64,000 nucleotides of DNA from QHXW01 sp035297145 (GTDB lineage Bacteria; Acidobacteriota; Terriglobia; Bryobacterales; Bryobacteraceae), in the NCBI GenBank assembly GCA_035297145.1, contig DATGZN010000094.1:124001-188000 (forward strand), given 5' to 3'. Below the pieces are notes generated by a model. The model had not been told where the DNA came from and did no database searches. It saw nothing but the letters and a program-made list of their open reading frames with translations. Made by a program: the position numbers and the translations under genes. Positions 26,823 to 37,200 of the stretch are shown here, one piece after another. Numbering within the stretch: position 1 is the stretch's first letter; each line of letters begins with the position of its first letter.

Positions 26823-28274
26823 CTATCTCTTTTCCCGCTTGATCTCGATGTTCAACCGTTTGATCTTCTGATTGAGCGTTGAGAGCGGAACGTGCAGGCT
26901 GTCGGCGGCTTCGGTCTGGCTCCAGTTGGCTTTCTCCAGCGCCTCGATGATAATGCGCCGTTCAAAATCGGCCACAATTTCGAACAGTGAGGCATCCGCC
27001 GGAAGCGGTCCGCCATCGGCGCGGCGCCGAATGCCATTCGCTTGCAACAGATTTTCCGGGAAAACATCCAGCGGAACTGATGCCTCGGAGGCCAGCACCA
27101 CCGCGCGCTCCACCACATTCTCCAGTTCGCGCACGTTGCCCGGCCAGTTGTGGTCCATCAGGATCTGCAAGGCCTCGGGCTGGAAGTGCAGCACCGACCG
27201 GTTGGAGGCGTCCAGGTACTTCTGGTTCTCGCGGCAGTATTTGGTGAAGAAGAAATCCACCAGTGCCGGAATGTCTTCCTTGCGCTCGCGCAGCGGCGGC
27301 AACTGAATGTTGATGACGTTCAGGCGGTAGTAAAGATCCTGGCGGAACCTTCCGTCGTCCACCAGCTTGCGCAAGTCGTCATTGGTCGCTGCCAGAATCC
27401 GCACGTCCACTTTGATCGTGTCGTTCGAGCCCAGCGGCTGAAATTCCTTTTCCTGGATCACGCGCAGCAGCTTGGCCTGGGTCTCCGGGCCGATGGTTCC
27501 GATCTCGTCGAAGAATATCGTGCCGTGGTTGGCGACTTCGAAGTAACCCTTGCGCGTCTGAATCGCGCTTGTAAAGGCGCCCTTCACGTGGCCGAACAGC
27601 GTCGATTCCAAAAGGTCGGGCGGCAGCGATCCGCTGTTCACCGGCACGAACATGAAATCCGCGCGCGGCGAATGTGCATGGATGGCCTTGGCAATCAGTT
27701 CTTTGCCCGTCCCGGTTTCGCCGGTCACCAGGATCGTCGAACGGCTTGGGGCCACCTGGCCCACCAGATCCAGGACGCGCAGCATGCGCTCGCTTTTGCC
27801 GATGATGTTGGGAAAACTATAACGCTGTTTGAGCGCGCGCTTGAGATGCGTGTTCTCGTACACCAGGCGCCGCTGCGTGATCGTGCGGTCGATCTCGATC
27901 AGCAGCTTGTCGTTTTCCCAGGGCTTGGTGAAGTAGTCGTTCGCCCCCGTCTTGAGCGCCCGCACCGCGGTTTCGGTCGATCCGAATGCCGTGATCATGA
28001 AGATCGGAGTTTCGTGATCGCGGTCCCGCACTTCCTTCAGCACGTCCATCCCGGACCGGTCCGGCATCATCAAATCCAGCAGCACCAGGTCGTACGCGTG
28101 CGACTCGAGCCGTTTGGTCCCCTCGGTGGCGTTGGCCGCCAGGTCCACCTCGTAGCCTTCCAGGCTCAGCAGCGCATCCAGGCTCTCCCGAATGTCGCCT
28201 TCATCATCGACAACAAGTATTCTGCCTTTTGCCGCGGTAACGGCTGATTGTGGCTCCAGGACGGTTTCAGGCAT
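26823..28274 (-). CDS. NtrC-type sigma-54-dependent response regulator
   Basis: 483 residues. A receiver domain at about 18-130 has RILVVDDEGD, the phosphoacceptor Asp in LVLLDLMMPD, and the KPW lysine. The AAA+ domain follows, with Walker A GETGTGKE, the sigma-54-contact loop whose GAFTGA motif here reads GAFTSA (FGHVKGAFTSA), and Walker B TIFFDEIG. A C-terminal Fis-type helix-turn-helix (WSQTEAADSLHVPLSTLNQK) binds DNA. It is encoded after the histidine kinase with an 8-base overlap, so the two form one two-component system. It should activate sigma-54 promoters; targets are not evident here. Confidence 0.94.
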   Translation of the reverse strand: MPETVLEPQSAVTAAKGRILVVDDEGDIRESLDALLSLEGYEVDLAANATEGTKRLESHAYDLVLLDLMMPDRSGMDVLKEVRDRDHETPIFMITAFGSTETAVRALKTGANDYFTKPWENDKLLIEIDRTITQRRLVYENTHLKRALKQRYSFPNIIGKSERMLRVLDLVGQVAPSRSTILVTGETGTGKELIAKAIHAHSPRADFMFVPVNSGSLPPDLLESTLFGHVKGAFTSAIQTRKGYFEVANHGTIFFDEIGTIGPETQAKLLRVIQEKEFQPLGSNDTIKVDVRILAATNDDLRKLVDDGRFRQDLYYRLNVINIQLPPLRERKEDIPALVDFFFTKYCRENQKYLDASNRSVLHFQPEALQILMDHNWPGNVRELENVVERAVVLASEASVPLDVFPENLLQANGIRRRADGGPLPADASLFEIVADFERRIIIEALEKANWSQTEAADSLHVPLSTLNQKIKRLNIEIKREKR

Positions 28275-31206
28275 TCACCGGCTTCCTCTGCGTCTCGCGC
28301 AGACGGGCCGCGGCCTTCGACCAGGGAAGCTCGATGCGAAAACGCGTCCCCCCTCCCGGCCGGCTGAAAACTTCAATACTGCCCGCGTGCTCTTGAATGA
28401 TGCCGTAGGTCACCGAAAGTCCCAGCCCCGTCCCCTTGCGCGCGCTCTTGGTTGTGAAAAACGGGTCGTAGATACGGTTCAGGTATTCGGGCGCGATTCC
28501 GTGCCCGGTGTCGATCACGTCCACCAGTGCTCCGCCGTCTCCCGGCGATGTCTGAATCTCGAGCACCCCACCCCCTTCCATAGCGTCGCGTGCGTTCAGG
28601 AAGAGGTTCAGGAACACTTGTTGGAGCTTTCCGGCATTGCCCTGAATGGGCGCGAGCGTGGCTTCGAGAGAGCTGCGCACTTCCACGCCGGCCTTTTTCA
28701 TTTGATGCTCCACCAGCGAGACGGTTTCCTGAATTACGCGATTTAAATTCACTTCCCCGAATTCCGTGCTCGAGGTGCGCGAAAAATTCAACAGGCCGTT
28801 CACGATCTCGCTCGCCCGGAAAGTCGATTTCGCGATCTTTTCCAGCATGCGCGATTTCTGATCGTCCTCCGCCACTTGCTTGGCTAGCATCTGCGCGTAA
28901 TTGGAAATCACCGCCAGCGGCGTGTTCACCTCGTGGGCAACGCCCGCCGCCAGCAATCCAATGCTGCTCAATTTGTCCGCTTGCACCAGGCGTTTTTCCA
29001 GCTCCGCACGATCGGTCACATCATCGAAAATAATGAGGCGCCCGATGTGCTCCTGGTTTTTCGAAACCAGAGGCGCAATGGCGATGTTCAGTGTCGCTTC
29101 ACGCAAAGCTCCGCTTCTGTTGCCATTCACGTATCCGTTCGCCGCCATGGTGCCGGCGGCCGGGCGCAGCACATACTTGTAAATGTGATGAATACCCGTA
29201 TCGGCGCGCACCATTTCGAACTGCTCCGCTAAGTCCTCTGGGAATAGCGATCCGAGCGGTTGGCCGACCGCCTTCTCGCGGGCAATGCCGGTCAGACGCT
29301 CGATCTGCGTGTTCCAGCTCTCCACGCGATCGTCCAGCCCTGCCGCCAGAATGCCCACGTTGATGGATTCGACGATGTTCTCGCTGAACTCCTTCAGCCG
29401 TTCGTACTCATCCGCTTTGCGTGCCAGCGAACTGTAGAGCCGCGCGTTTTCGATAGCGATTCCCACGTAGCCTGAAAGCGTGACCAGCAACTCCAAATCC
29501 ACGCTCGAAAGAAAATCGCCGTCCGCGGTCCGGCTGACTCCCAGGTAAGCCACCGTCTCACCGTGCGCTACGCATGGAATGTAGTAAGTGAGATCCAGAT
29601 CCTCGATGGCGCGGCGTACCGAAGCCGGCCACGAGCCGGACATGGCGTCCAGACGATGCCGCGTGCGCTCGAAAAACAGATACGGCTGATCGCGCTGCCA
29701 GTTCAGAAAACTCAGGTCCAGGGCGTCTCGCGGTGTGATGGGCCGCGCGTTCCGGTCACGCAGACCGACACCCATCCGCAGGTGGAAATGCGGCTGCCCA
29801 TTTTCCTCCCCGTTCTCGCTCAGGAAAAATGCCGAATGGCTGATCGAAAGAGTCTTGGTGAGCCGGTCGGCTACTGAGTGCAGCATGGCGTCAAGATCGG
29901 TCTCGGTGCTTAGCTCGCGAGCAAAATGCACCAGTGTGAGCCGATAGTCGTATTTGTCGCGATAGAAATACCGGTCGAGGCGCTCTTGAATCCAGTTGCG
30001 GAGCGGCTGGAATAGGAATGCCGCCGCTAGCATCACTACCACCAGTCCGGTATTCCCAAGATCCTGGAAATTCTTCTGCACCAGCGTGCCCAGCGAAATG
30101 ATGATGCCGTAAAACGCGGCCAACACGCATACCGTTGCCAGCGTGTAGGCATATCCGCGGCGGAACAGAATATCAACATCCATCAACCGGTAGCGCACAA
30201 TGGCGTACGCCAGACTCAGCGGAATCAGTTGCAGCGAGAGTACCGACGCTTTCATGAGCGGCGTGGGAATAAATCCAAGCAGATATGGCAGCGCGTAGAA
30301 GAGCGCGAACGGCAGGATGCCGGCAAACGTTCCGTTACGCAGCCATTGCAATTGGCGGCGCACCACGGGGTCTTCGGCTTTCCGGAACTCTAAGGTAAGT
30401 GCCAGACCACCAAGTAGATAGACGGATGTGAGCAGCGCCAGCCACATCCGGTCCAGCATCCATCGCAACTCAATAAGCGGACTCGAAGTGCGCAGCATGC
30501 CGGAGCTGGCCAGCAGGTACAGCGCGATCATCGAAGCCGCCAGAACGTACATCCCCGCAACTGCCATGCGTCGCCGGAACCATTTCCGCGGCTCCGGGAA
30601 CACCAGGCAGAAGTGAGCGAAAATCACCGGTGCCAGCAATCCCGCCGTCACGTTGCCCCAGTACATCAACTTGTCGAAATTGTTCAACTTACCGGTGTAG
30701 TGGAAGGTGCAGAAGATGAACGAAACCAGGCAAAAGATATAGAAATGCTGCGCTTTGTAAGCCGTGCTGCGGCGGAAGTATACGAATAAACCGATGACAA
30801 GATACGTAATCCCAACAAAATACAGGTAGTAAACAGCGGGATCGCGGGGCGTCTCTCCCACCACCAGCTTCTTGATCTCGATTTCCACGCCACCACGCCG
30901 AACCACGTAGGTGGTCTGGTAATTTGACCCGATGCGGACTAGAACCTTCTCCACATCAATGGCTTGGCGGACCGGTGTTTCGTTGATGCTGACGAGGATG
31001 TCGTCATTGTGCACTCCGACGCGCGCCGCCGGACCGGTGACCCGCGCCGCCGAGACTCCGGCAGCGGTATCCACCCAGATCACGCCGTCATCGGGCAGCC
31101 GGAAACGGCTCTGCTGCTGGAAATTGATGATCGCCGACACACCCGAAGCGAGTGTGAGCAGCGTCAAGAGCGCTGTGGAAAGCTGGAACTTCAGTTCCTG
31201 GAACAT
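28267..31206 (-). CDS. Membrane histidine kinase with PDZ, GAF and PAS domains
   Basis: 979 residues. After a first membrane helix comes a PDZ-like domain (residues about 40-115: GVHNDDILVSINETPV), then about seven to eight hydrophobic helices to near residue 400, a GAF domain (about 430-600), a PAS domain (about 620-750), a HisKA dimerisation helix with the phosphoacceptor in AAGVAHEVNTPL, and an ATPase domain with KGTGLGLSVTYGI. The PDZ plus multi-helix sensor suggests detection of an envelope or membrane signal. It overlaps and probably phosphorylates the sigma-54 regulator downstream. Confidence 0.93.
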   Translation of the reverse strand: MFQELKFQLSTALLTLLTLASGVSAIINFQQQSRFRLPDDGVIWVDTAAGVSAARVTGPAARVGVHNDDILVSINETPVRQAIDVEKVLVRIGSNYQTTYVVRRGGVEIEIKKLVVGETPRDPAVYYLYFVGITYLVIGLFVYFRRSTAYKAQHFYIFCLVSFIFCTFHYTGKLNNFDKLMYWGNVTAGLLAPVIFAHFCLVFPEPRKWFRRRMAVAGMYVLAASMIALYLLASSGMLRTSSPLIELRWMLDRMWLALLTSVYLLGGLALTLEFRKAEDPVVRRQLQWLRNGTFAGILPFALFYALPYLLGFIPTPLMKASVLSLQLIPLSLAYAIVRYRLMDVDILFRRGYAYTLATVCVLAAFYGIIISLGTLVQKNFQDLGNTGLVVVMLAAAFLFQPLRNWIQERLDRYFYRDKYDYRLTLVHFARELSTETDLDAMLHSVADRLTKTLSISHSAFFLSENGEENGQPHFHLRMGVGLRDRNARPITPRDALDLSFLNWQRDQPYLFFERTRHRLDAMSGSWPASVRRAIEDLDLTYYIPCVAHGETVAYLGVSRTADGDFLSSVDLELLVTLSGYVGIAIENARLYSSLARKADEYERLKEFSENIVESINVGILAAGLDDRVESWNTQIERLTGIAREKAVGQPLGSLFPEDLAEQFEMVRADTGIHHIYKYVLRPAAGTMAANGYVNGNRSGALREATLNIAIAPLVSKNQEHIGRLIIFDDVTDRAELEKRLVQADKLSSIGLLAAGVAHEVNTPLAVISNYAQMLAKQVAEDDQKSRMLEKIAKSTFRASEIVNGLLNFSRTSSTEFGEVNLNRVIQETVSLVEHQMKKAGVEVRSSLEATLAPIQGNAGKLQQVFLNLFLNARDAMEGGGVLEIQTSPGDGGALVDVIDTGHGIAPEYLNRIYDPFFTTKSARKGTGLGLSVTYGIIQEHAGSIEVFSRPGGGTRFRIELPWSKAAARLRETQRKPVNA

Positions 31207-31396
31207 GTAGACAGCCCGATTGTACTCGGGGACACCAACACCTTTAGCTTAGCTGGCTTTGCACGTCGGCTGCCAGCCCCATGAAGCCTTATTCATTTCA
31301 GAATTCTATACTTTTATTGCACTTAGGCTTGATGAGTTTCGCAACGAATTCGGAATTCGGGAGATCCACACTACATAGAAGTGTAGCCCGCCCGGC

Positions 31397-31807
31397 TCAG
31401 ATCTTGGCCTTGGGATAGCGCTTCCTTATCCAGGCTACGAAGGATTCCGGTGCCGCCATAGTAGATAACCGACCCTGGCGAACCAGCGCCCAGTCACCAA
31501 ACAGACCTGACTCCTTGATTTCATGCAGAGTGGTAGGCGGTTCCAGGCGGGTCAGGAACTCGAATTCGATGACTGTGAGTTTGGGGGATTTCGGGTCTGG
31601 GCGCGGCTCGGAAACCACTTGAGCTAAGCCGACCACGGCGGAATCGCCACCGCTGTGGTAGATGAAAACGCGATCTTTGGGGCGCATCTGGGCGATGGCG
31701 CGTAAAGCCTGTGGATTCTTCACGCCATCCCAGACGGTCTTGTGTTCACGCTCGAGTTGATCCACGGAGTAAGTTTCGGGGTCGGTCTTGGCGAGGAAGT
31801 AGTTCAC
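31397..31807 (-). CDS. EVE domain protein
   Basis: About 136 residues from GTG 31807, chosen because the family begins with NYFLAKTDPETYSVDQLE; the extra upstream frame is inside the next gene. Further EVE features are VWDGVKNPQALRAI, MRPKDRVFIYHS and SAVVGLAQVVSEP. EVE domains share the PUA-like fold, bind modified bases, and are linked to restriction of modified DNA or RNA binding. It starts 13 bases after the stop of the nucleotidyltransferase-MFS gene and may be the last gene of that operon, although a functional link is not evident. Confidence 0.9.
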   Translation of the reverse strand: MNYFLAKTDPETYSVDQLEREHKTVWDGVKNPQALRAIAQMRPKDRVFIYHSGGDSAVVGLAQVVSEPRPDPKSPKLTVIEFEFLTRLEPPTTLHEIKESGLFGDWALVRQGRLSTMAAPESFVAWIRKRYPKAKI

Positions 31808-31820
31808 AGTGAGTGATATG

Positions 31821-34268
31821 CTACCGCGAATCCTGGGGCAGACGCCAGAACAGTGCGGCGGCGGCTGCGGCGAGAATCGATGCGGCGGCCAGCATGGGCG
31901 GGTAGCCATAGCGGGCGACGACGGCGCCGGCGACGGTGGCGGCAAGCGCCTGGGCGGCGAACATCACCAGGAAATTCAGCGCGGAGGCGCCGCCACGCTG
32001 TTCCGGCAGAACGCGGCTCATGAGGGAAGTATAAATGCCGGGTTCGCTCATGTACTGGAAACTCGCGAAGGCGGCATAGAGCGCAGCGGCAACGAACGCC
32101 ACATGAGCGGGAGCAAGTAGAGCCAGAGCGCCGGCGGTGGCAAGCTGCATCAGGGCGACGCCACGTGTAAGACCGAGGTGACGCAGCACAATGGGAGCGG
32201 CCATCATGGCGGCGACTTCAACGGCCTGCGCGATGGAGAAGGTAGTTCCAATCTTTTCGACCGACATACGGAACTGGCGCGCGAAGTAGGCGTTGAAGAA
32301 CGGATTGAACAGGCCGATGGCAAAGCCCCAGACGCCGATTGCCACCAAAAAGCGGCGGATGAACGGGCCACCAGGATACGAGCGCGTTTCATGGGGCGCC
32401 GGCGATTCCAGACGCAACCGCAGCGCAGGCCAAAGCGCCAACAGGACGGAAGCGCAGGCAGCGAACAGAACGAGCTGTTTCGCTCGCGCGGGAGAGGACG
32501 CCCAACCGGCGCGCGCGATCCAGCCAGGCATCCTGCCGCCAATCAAGCCGGCTATCACGCCCAGGCCAATACCCGTTCCGAAGGTGATGCTGAAGCCGAA
32601 AGGGCGGGCGCTCTCGGTGGTGACAGCGGCGACGACCGGGGACATGCAGACGGCCCAGATGGCGAACATCAATCCCCCGGCGAAGGCCGCTGCGACCAGC
32701 GCGGGCTCGCCACTTATCACGGTGCGCAGCATGTATACGATCGCTGTTCCGATGACACATGCGAGCAGTGTTTTCTTGAGACCCCACCGATGCGCCAACG
32801 CCCCGGCGGGCAGCACGCCCACGAGATTTCCGGCGGTGAATGCGCTGGCGATGAGGCCGAGTACATTCTCGCGATAGCCGAGATCCAGGAGATACAGATT
32901 GTAGAGCAACAGGAACTGGTACGCGCCCAGGTTCAATAAAATGGAGCACGCCAGGTATCGCCAAAAGGGCGCCTGCAACCGCCAGGTGCGCGCCTTCCAA
33001 ATGAGACCATGAGCCACTACGGGCGGCAAGGAACGCGCATGGTGGCGAAAGCGCCGGGCCAGGTATGTGGTGTACCGGACACCACGCCGGATGCGCAGGC
33101 CCCAGGTAATCTGATCGTCGGGAATATATTGTGGCTCTACGGCGCGAGGTATTGAGGGAAACACACGGCGCAGGAACACCTCGCGGCGGTCGCTGGGCGA
33201 ATCGACGAAAGCGAGGTGCAGCCATAACTCGTGCTTGTTGGGGCGGAACCAGGATTCAAGGGGCGCGGCCGCGTAGCGCTCGAACCAGAGCAAGACGTCC
33301 TCGTCGAGCCGCTCAATCTCTTCGGCGGGAGCGGACGCGATGCGGCATCCGAACCACGACTCAGCCAGACGGAATGCCACCGCCTGAAGACGGCGTAGGG
33401 TTGGGGAATGCAGGTTGTGCCAGCGATCCCAAAAGGCATCATCCCCACGCTTTGTTTCCAGGAAGTAGGCGATTTCGTAGACGTGCAACGGGCGCAAGGG
33501 GGGACGGAACAGATGCCGCAGCATATGCAGGCTGGCGTAGGCGAGGCGGTCGGCGGCATCAAGCACCGGGATGCCATCCTGCGCGATGCGACGCTCCCAA
33601 AACTGCTCGATGCCAGGAGCATCGAAGTGCTCAGTCGCCGGATCCCAGAATCGATAGTGGAGATCAATGCATGCGGGGATTTCGGGGTCGAAGAAATCGC
33701 CGCGAAATTCCCAGCCGGTTTTGCGGATCAGGGGCGGGTAGTGATCGGCGAGGGCGTCTTCGGCGCCCTCGAACGGCACATAGTCCATTCCGCGAAGGGC
33801 TTCATGGGCGCGCTCCAGCGAGCCTGGTGGCGCGAACAGATCCATGTCGTAGCCGACCCGGAGATAGGGATCAGGCGCGTAATCGTTCTCGTGCGAGAAA
33901 CCTTTCAGGAGGAGGTATTGGATACCACGTTCTTCAAATGCGGCGTCGATCTCAACGAGGGCGGCGCGAACCCGGCCGATGCGTTCGGCGTTGTTCGCGA
34001 TATTGCGGTCAATCCGCTCAGCAAGCCAGGCCGGCAGATAGTCGCGGTAGAGCGCACCGAGAAAAAGCGTCAGGCTGGAACGATCACAGAACGCTAACGA
34101 GGCTTTCCACTCGGCATCGGAGACGCGGCGGAGCAATTCCGGCGCCGGAGCCGCGAAACGCAGAGCGGCGAGAACGGCGCCAGCAGCGCGCGGCAGACGC
34201 GGGTTTTTCTCCCACGCAAGCGGCGTGGTGGAAGTTGATAGAACGCTTCGCGTGCCGGTCACAGGCAT
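31821..34268 (-). CDS. Nucleotidyltransferase fused to an MFS transporter
   Basis: 815 residues with two parts. Residues about 1-390 are a NTP_transf_5-type nucleotidyltransferase: YLLLKGFSHENDY, then LRVGYDMDLF with the D-x-D metal pair. Residues about 420-810 form 12 hydrophobic helices of a major facilitator (YRENVLGLIASAFTAGNLVG; then PAGALAHRWGLKK). NTP_transf_5 proteins often accompany HprK-like kinases in peptide or polysaccharide clusters, as here. The fusion suggests a soluble transferase tethered to an exporter. Thirteen bases separate it from the TonB-receptor gene upstream. No stop or frameshift lies between the parts. Confidence 0.85.
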   Translation of the reverse strand: MPVTGTRSVLSTSTTPLAWEKNPRLPRAAGAVLAALRFAAPAPELLRRVSDAEWKASLAFCDRSSLTLFLGALYRDYLPAWLAERIDRNIANNAERIGRVRAALVEIDAAFEERGIQYLLLKGFSHENDYAPDPYLRVGYDMDLFAPPGSLERAHEALRGMDYVPFEGAEDALADHYPPLIRKTGWEFRGDFFDPEIPACIDLHYRFWDPATEHFDAPGIEQFWERRIAQDGIPVLDAADRLAYASLHMLRHLFRPPLRPLHVYEIAYFLETKRGDDAFWDRWHNLHSPTLRRLQAVAFRLAESWFGCRIASAPAEEIERLDEDVLLWFERYAAAPLESWFRPNKHELWLHLAFVDSPSDRREVFLRRVFPSIPRAVEPQYIPDDQITWGLRIRRGVRYTTYLARRFRHHARSLPPVVAHGLIWKARTWRLQAPFWRYLACSILLNLGAYQFLLLYNLYLLDLGYRENVLGLIASAFTAGNLVGVLPAGALAHRWGLKKTLLACVIGTAIVYMLRTVISGEPALVAAAFAGGLMFAIWAVCMSPVVAAVTTESARPFGFSITFGTGIGLGVIAGLIGGRMPGWIARAGWASSPARAKQLVLFAACASVLLALWPALRLRLESPAPHETRSYPGGPFIRRFLVAIGVWGFAIGLFNPFFNAYFARQFRMSVEKIGTTFSIAQAVEVAAMMAAPIVLRHLGLTRGVALMQLATAGALALLAPAHVAFVAAALYAAFASFQYMSEPGIYTSLMSRVLPEQRGGASALNFLVMFAAQALAATVAGAVVARYGYPPMLAAASILAAAAAALFWRLPQDSR

Positions 34269-34281
34269 GAACGCCTATTCC

Positions 34282-37200
34282 CTAGAAATCGTACCGCAGC
34301 GCCAGTTGAATTCGCCGTGGATCACCGGTGGCCAAAATTCTGCCGAAGAACGGGCCGAAATCTGGGTAGGGTCCGGGGATGCCGAAATTCGGGTGATTGA
34401 ACGCGTTGAAAAACTCCGCGCGAAACTGAATCGCGTGGGACTCGCGCGGATGGAAACTTCGGGCCAGGGCCAGGTCGTAAATAATGTCGCCCGGTGTTGG
34501 AAGGATATCGCGCCCGGCATCGCCAAAGGTGTAGGGCGCAGGTTGGCTGAACGCGGCGGCGTTGAACCATTCGGCCGGCGTGCGCTTGCCAGGAGGCAGG
34601 ATGATGCTTTGGCCGGGAACGATATTGGGCCGGTTGGGCGTGCCGGAGTTTGCGAAATCCGCTGAGAAGTAGAAAGGATTCTCGGGCGTGCCATCCTGCA
34701 TGGTGATGATGCCGCTGGTTTGCCAGTTGCGGGCGAGAGGCCGCAGGAAACCACCCGCGACGGGCAAGTTGTAAACGAATCCACTCGACAGACGGCGGCC
34801 CACGTTGAATAATGAGAGCCCGCGCTCGAGCCGGAGATTGCGTTCATCCTGAGCGCCGGCGGCATCGAACAGGCCGGCGATGGGCAGGTCGGCGTCATCG
34901 ATGGATTTGGACCAAACGAAGCTGGTCAAGAACGAGAGACCCTTGCCCATGCGCTTGGTGCCCTTGAGTTGCAGTGAATTGTAGGACGAATTCGCAATGT
35001 GCTGGACCTGAATGATGGGACCGAGATCGGGAAAAGTCCGCAGCGATTGCAGATCACCGGGACGCGGCGGGAGATCCTGCCCGATTTCGACATGGGCGGG
35101 GGTATTGAAGCGGCGGTAGAGGCCGAGGTCGGTTCCTTTGGAACCGATGTATGCGGCTTCGAAAAGAATGCCGCCGCCCAGTTCCTGTTGGATGCCGGCG
35201 TTCCATTGCTGCATGTAAGGCGTGGGTGCGTGCTGATCGAGGCCGTAGAGAGTCGGAAAACCGGTGCTCGAAGTTTGTGGGAAACCGTTCTCGAGGGTCA
35301 GCAGGGGGCTCGCGCCGCTGGTTGCGTTATTTTCCGTGCGGATGTTATTGAGCACGAGATTATAGGCTTCACTGGAAATCTCAGGAGCGTAGTAGAGCCC
35401 GTATGCGGCGCGGAATACCATCTTCCGGCCCGGCCAGAGGCTGGATGGAAGTGTCCAAGCGAGCCCGATGCGCGGCGCGATGTTGTGGTAGTTGGGATCA
35501 CTGGCGCTGGGAACGGTTTGGAGCTGGGGCTCATTGGGTAGCGAGGAGTAGTTGAGATTCAGTAGATGGTTGCGAGCGTCGGTGAAAGGCGCGTAGTACT
35601 CGTAGCGCACACCGACGTTCAGCGTGAGTCCCGGGGTGAGGCGCCAGTCATCCTGAAAGTAGGCGGCGTAGGTGTTGTCCCGCAGGTAGCCCTCGGCAAA
35701 GCCGACGGTGCGGCTGGTATCCTGCGGCAGACCCAACAGGAAATCAGCAAGGGAATTGCCCGAAGCGCTGGTATTGGTCGGACGGGACGCGGTGAATACG
35801 CCGCTAAAGATGTACTCGCCGCGCGGCAGATTGCTTTGCAGGTAATTCACGCCGGCGTGCATCCACTGAAAGCCGGTCTTGAAGGTATGCCGGCCCCGTG
35901 TGACGGAAAAGCCGTCGGATAGCTGCCACAGATTGTCGCGCTGGAGTTGCGGCAGATTGGGAGCGTCGGTGATTGTGGAATAGCCTTCGATCTGGAAGTA
36001 GGGCAGCCCGAAGTTGGCGGGGTTGCCGGAGAGTCCCTGAAGGCCGAGTTGGCCCGCGAGGTCCTGGTGAAACGCAGCCTGGGGGGTATCGAAGACCTTC
36101 AAGCGCGTGAAATCGAGCCGGGCTTCGTTGAGCCAAGCGGCGCCGCTCCAGGTGTGGCCGAGGGCCGCCTGTTGCGCACGAAGATTCTCACTATCGGGCA
36201 GCTCCGGAAACAGGCCGGCGAGAACGTTGCGCTCGTCGTTGATGGTGTAGCGCGCAAATAGCCGGCTCTGATTGCGGAATTCGTGATCGACGCGCGCCGA
36301 TACGTTGTCGTTGTGATTCTGGCTGGGCGTGGAATCCTGATAGTTGTTGTTCGGGTTGTTGATATTGGGCAGCGGCTCGTAGGTGCTGAGAAACTTGCTG
36401 GCGATGGGATCGATGAGACTCGGCGGGATGACGTTGCCGGCGAAGGGCAGCCGGTTGCCGGATGCGTCGAGACTGAATGGATTGAAGAGGGGCGCGCCCC
36501 CGGCGAAGTCGCCCGTGCGGATGGTGGCATTGGGAACCAGGGCGAGCAGAGGCTTGGCGGACTTGGCGCGCAGGCCCTCGTAGGTGGCGAAGAAAAATGT
36601 GTTTTTGATTTTGGGAACGCGGCCGCCGAGGGAGCCGCCGAATTGGCTCTGGCGGAAGATGGGGCGGGGAAGCGTAGGATCGTCGAAATAGTTGTGAGCG
36701 TCGAGGGCTTCGTTACGGAAATATTCGAACGCGCTGCCATGCCAGGCGATTGTGCCGGATTTGGTGACGACATCCATGATGCCGCCAGCGGCTTGTGAGA
36801 ACTCAGCGGCCGCGGCAGAAGTATCGATGTGGAACTCTTGTACCGAGTCCATGGGCGGCTCGACGGCGATGGCGAAGGTATTGCGGTCGGTATCGTTGGC
36901 GCCGTCCAGCAGAAAGGCGTTCATATAAGATCGCGCGCCGTTGACGGGCGGATTGAGGGCGTTGGCGCCGCGGTTGGCTTGGACGGCGTTGACCTGATCG
37001 GAAGTGAATCCTCCAAGCTGGCGGGGAATCGCCCCAGGACCGAGAGTGATCAGATTGACTACATTGCGCTGGACGAGGGGGAGCGAATCGATATTGGAGG
37101 ACTCAAGGCGGTAACCGACGGTGGCGTCGTCACTTTGCACGGGCGAAACCTGCGCCTCGATGGTGACGCTCCCGCTCGCGCTCGCAAGCTGGAGCTGCAT

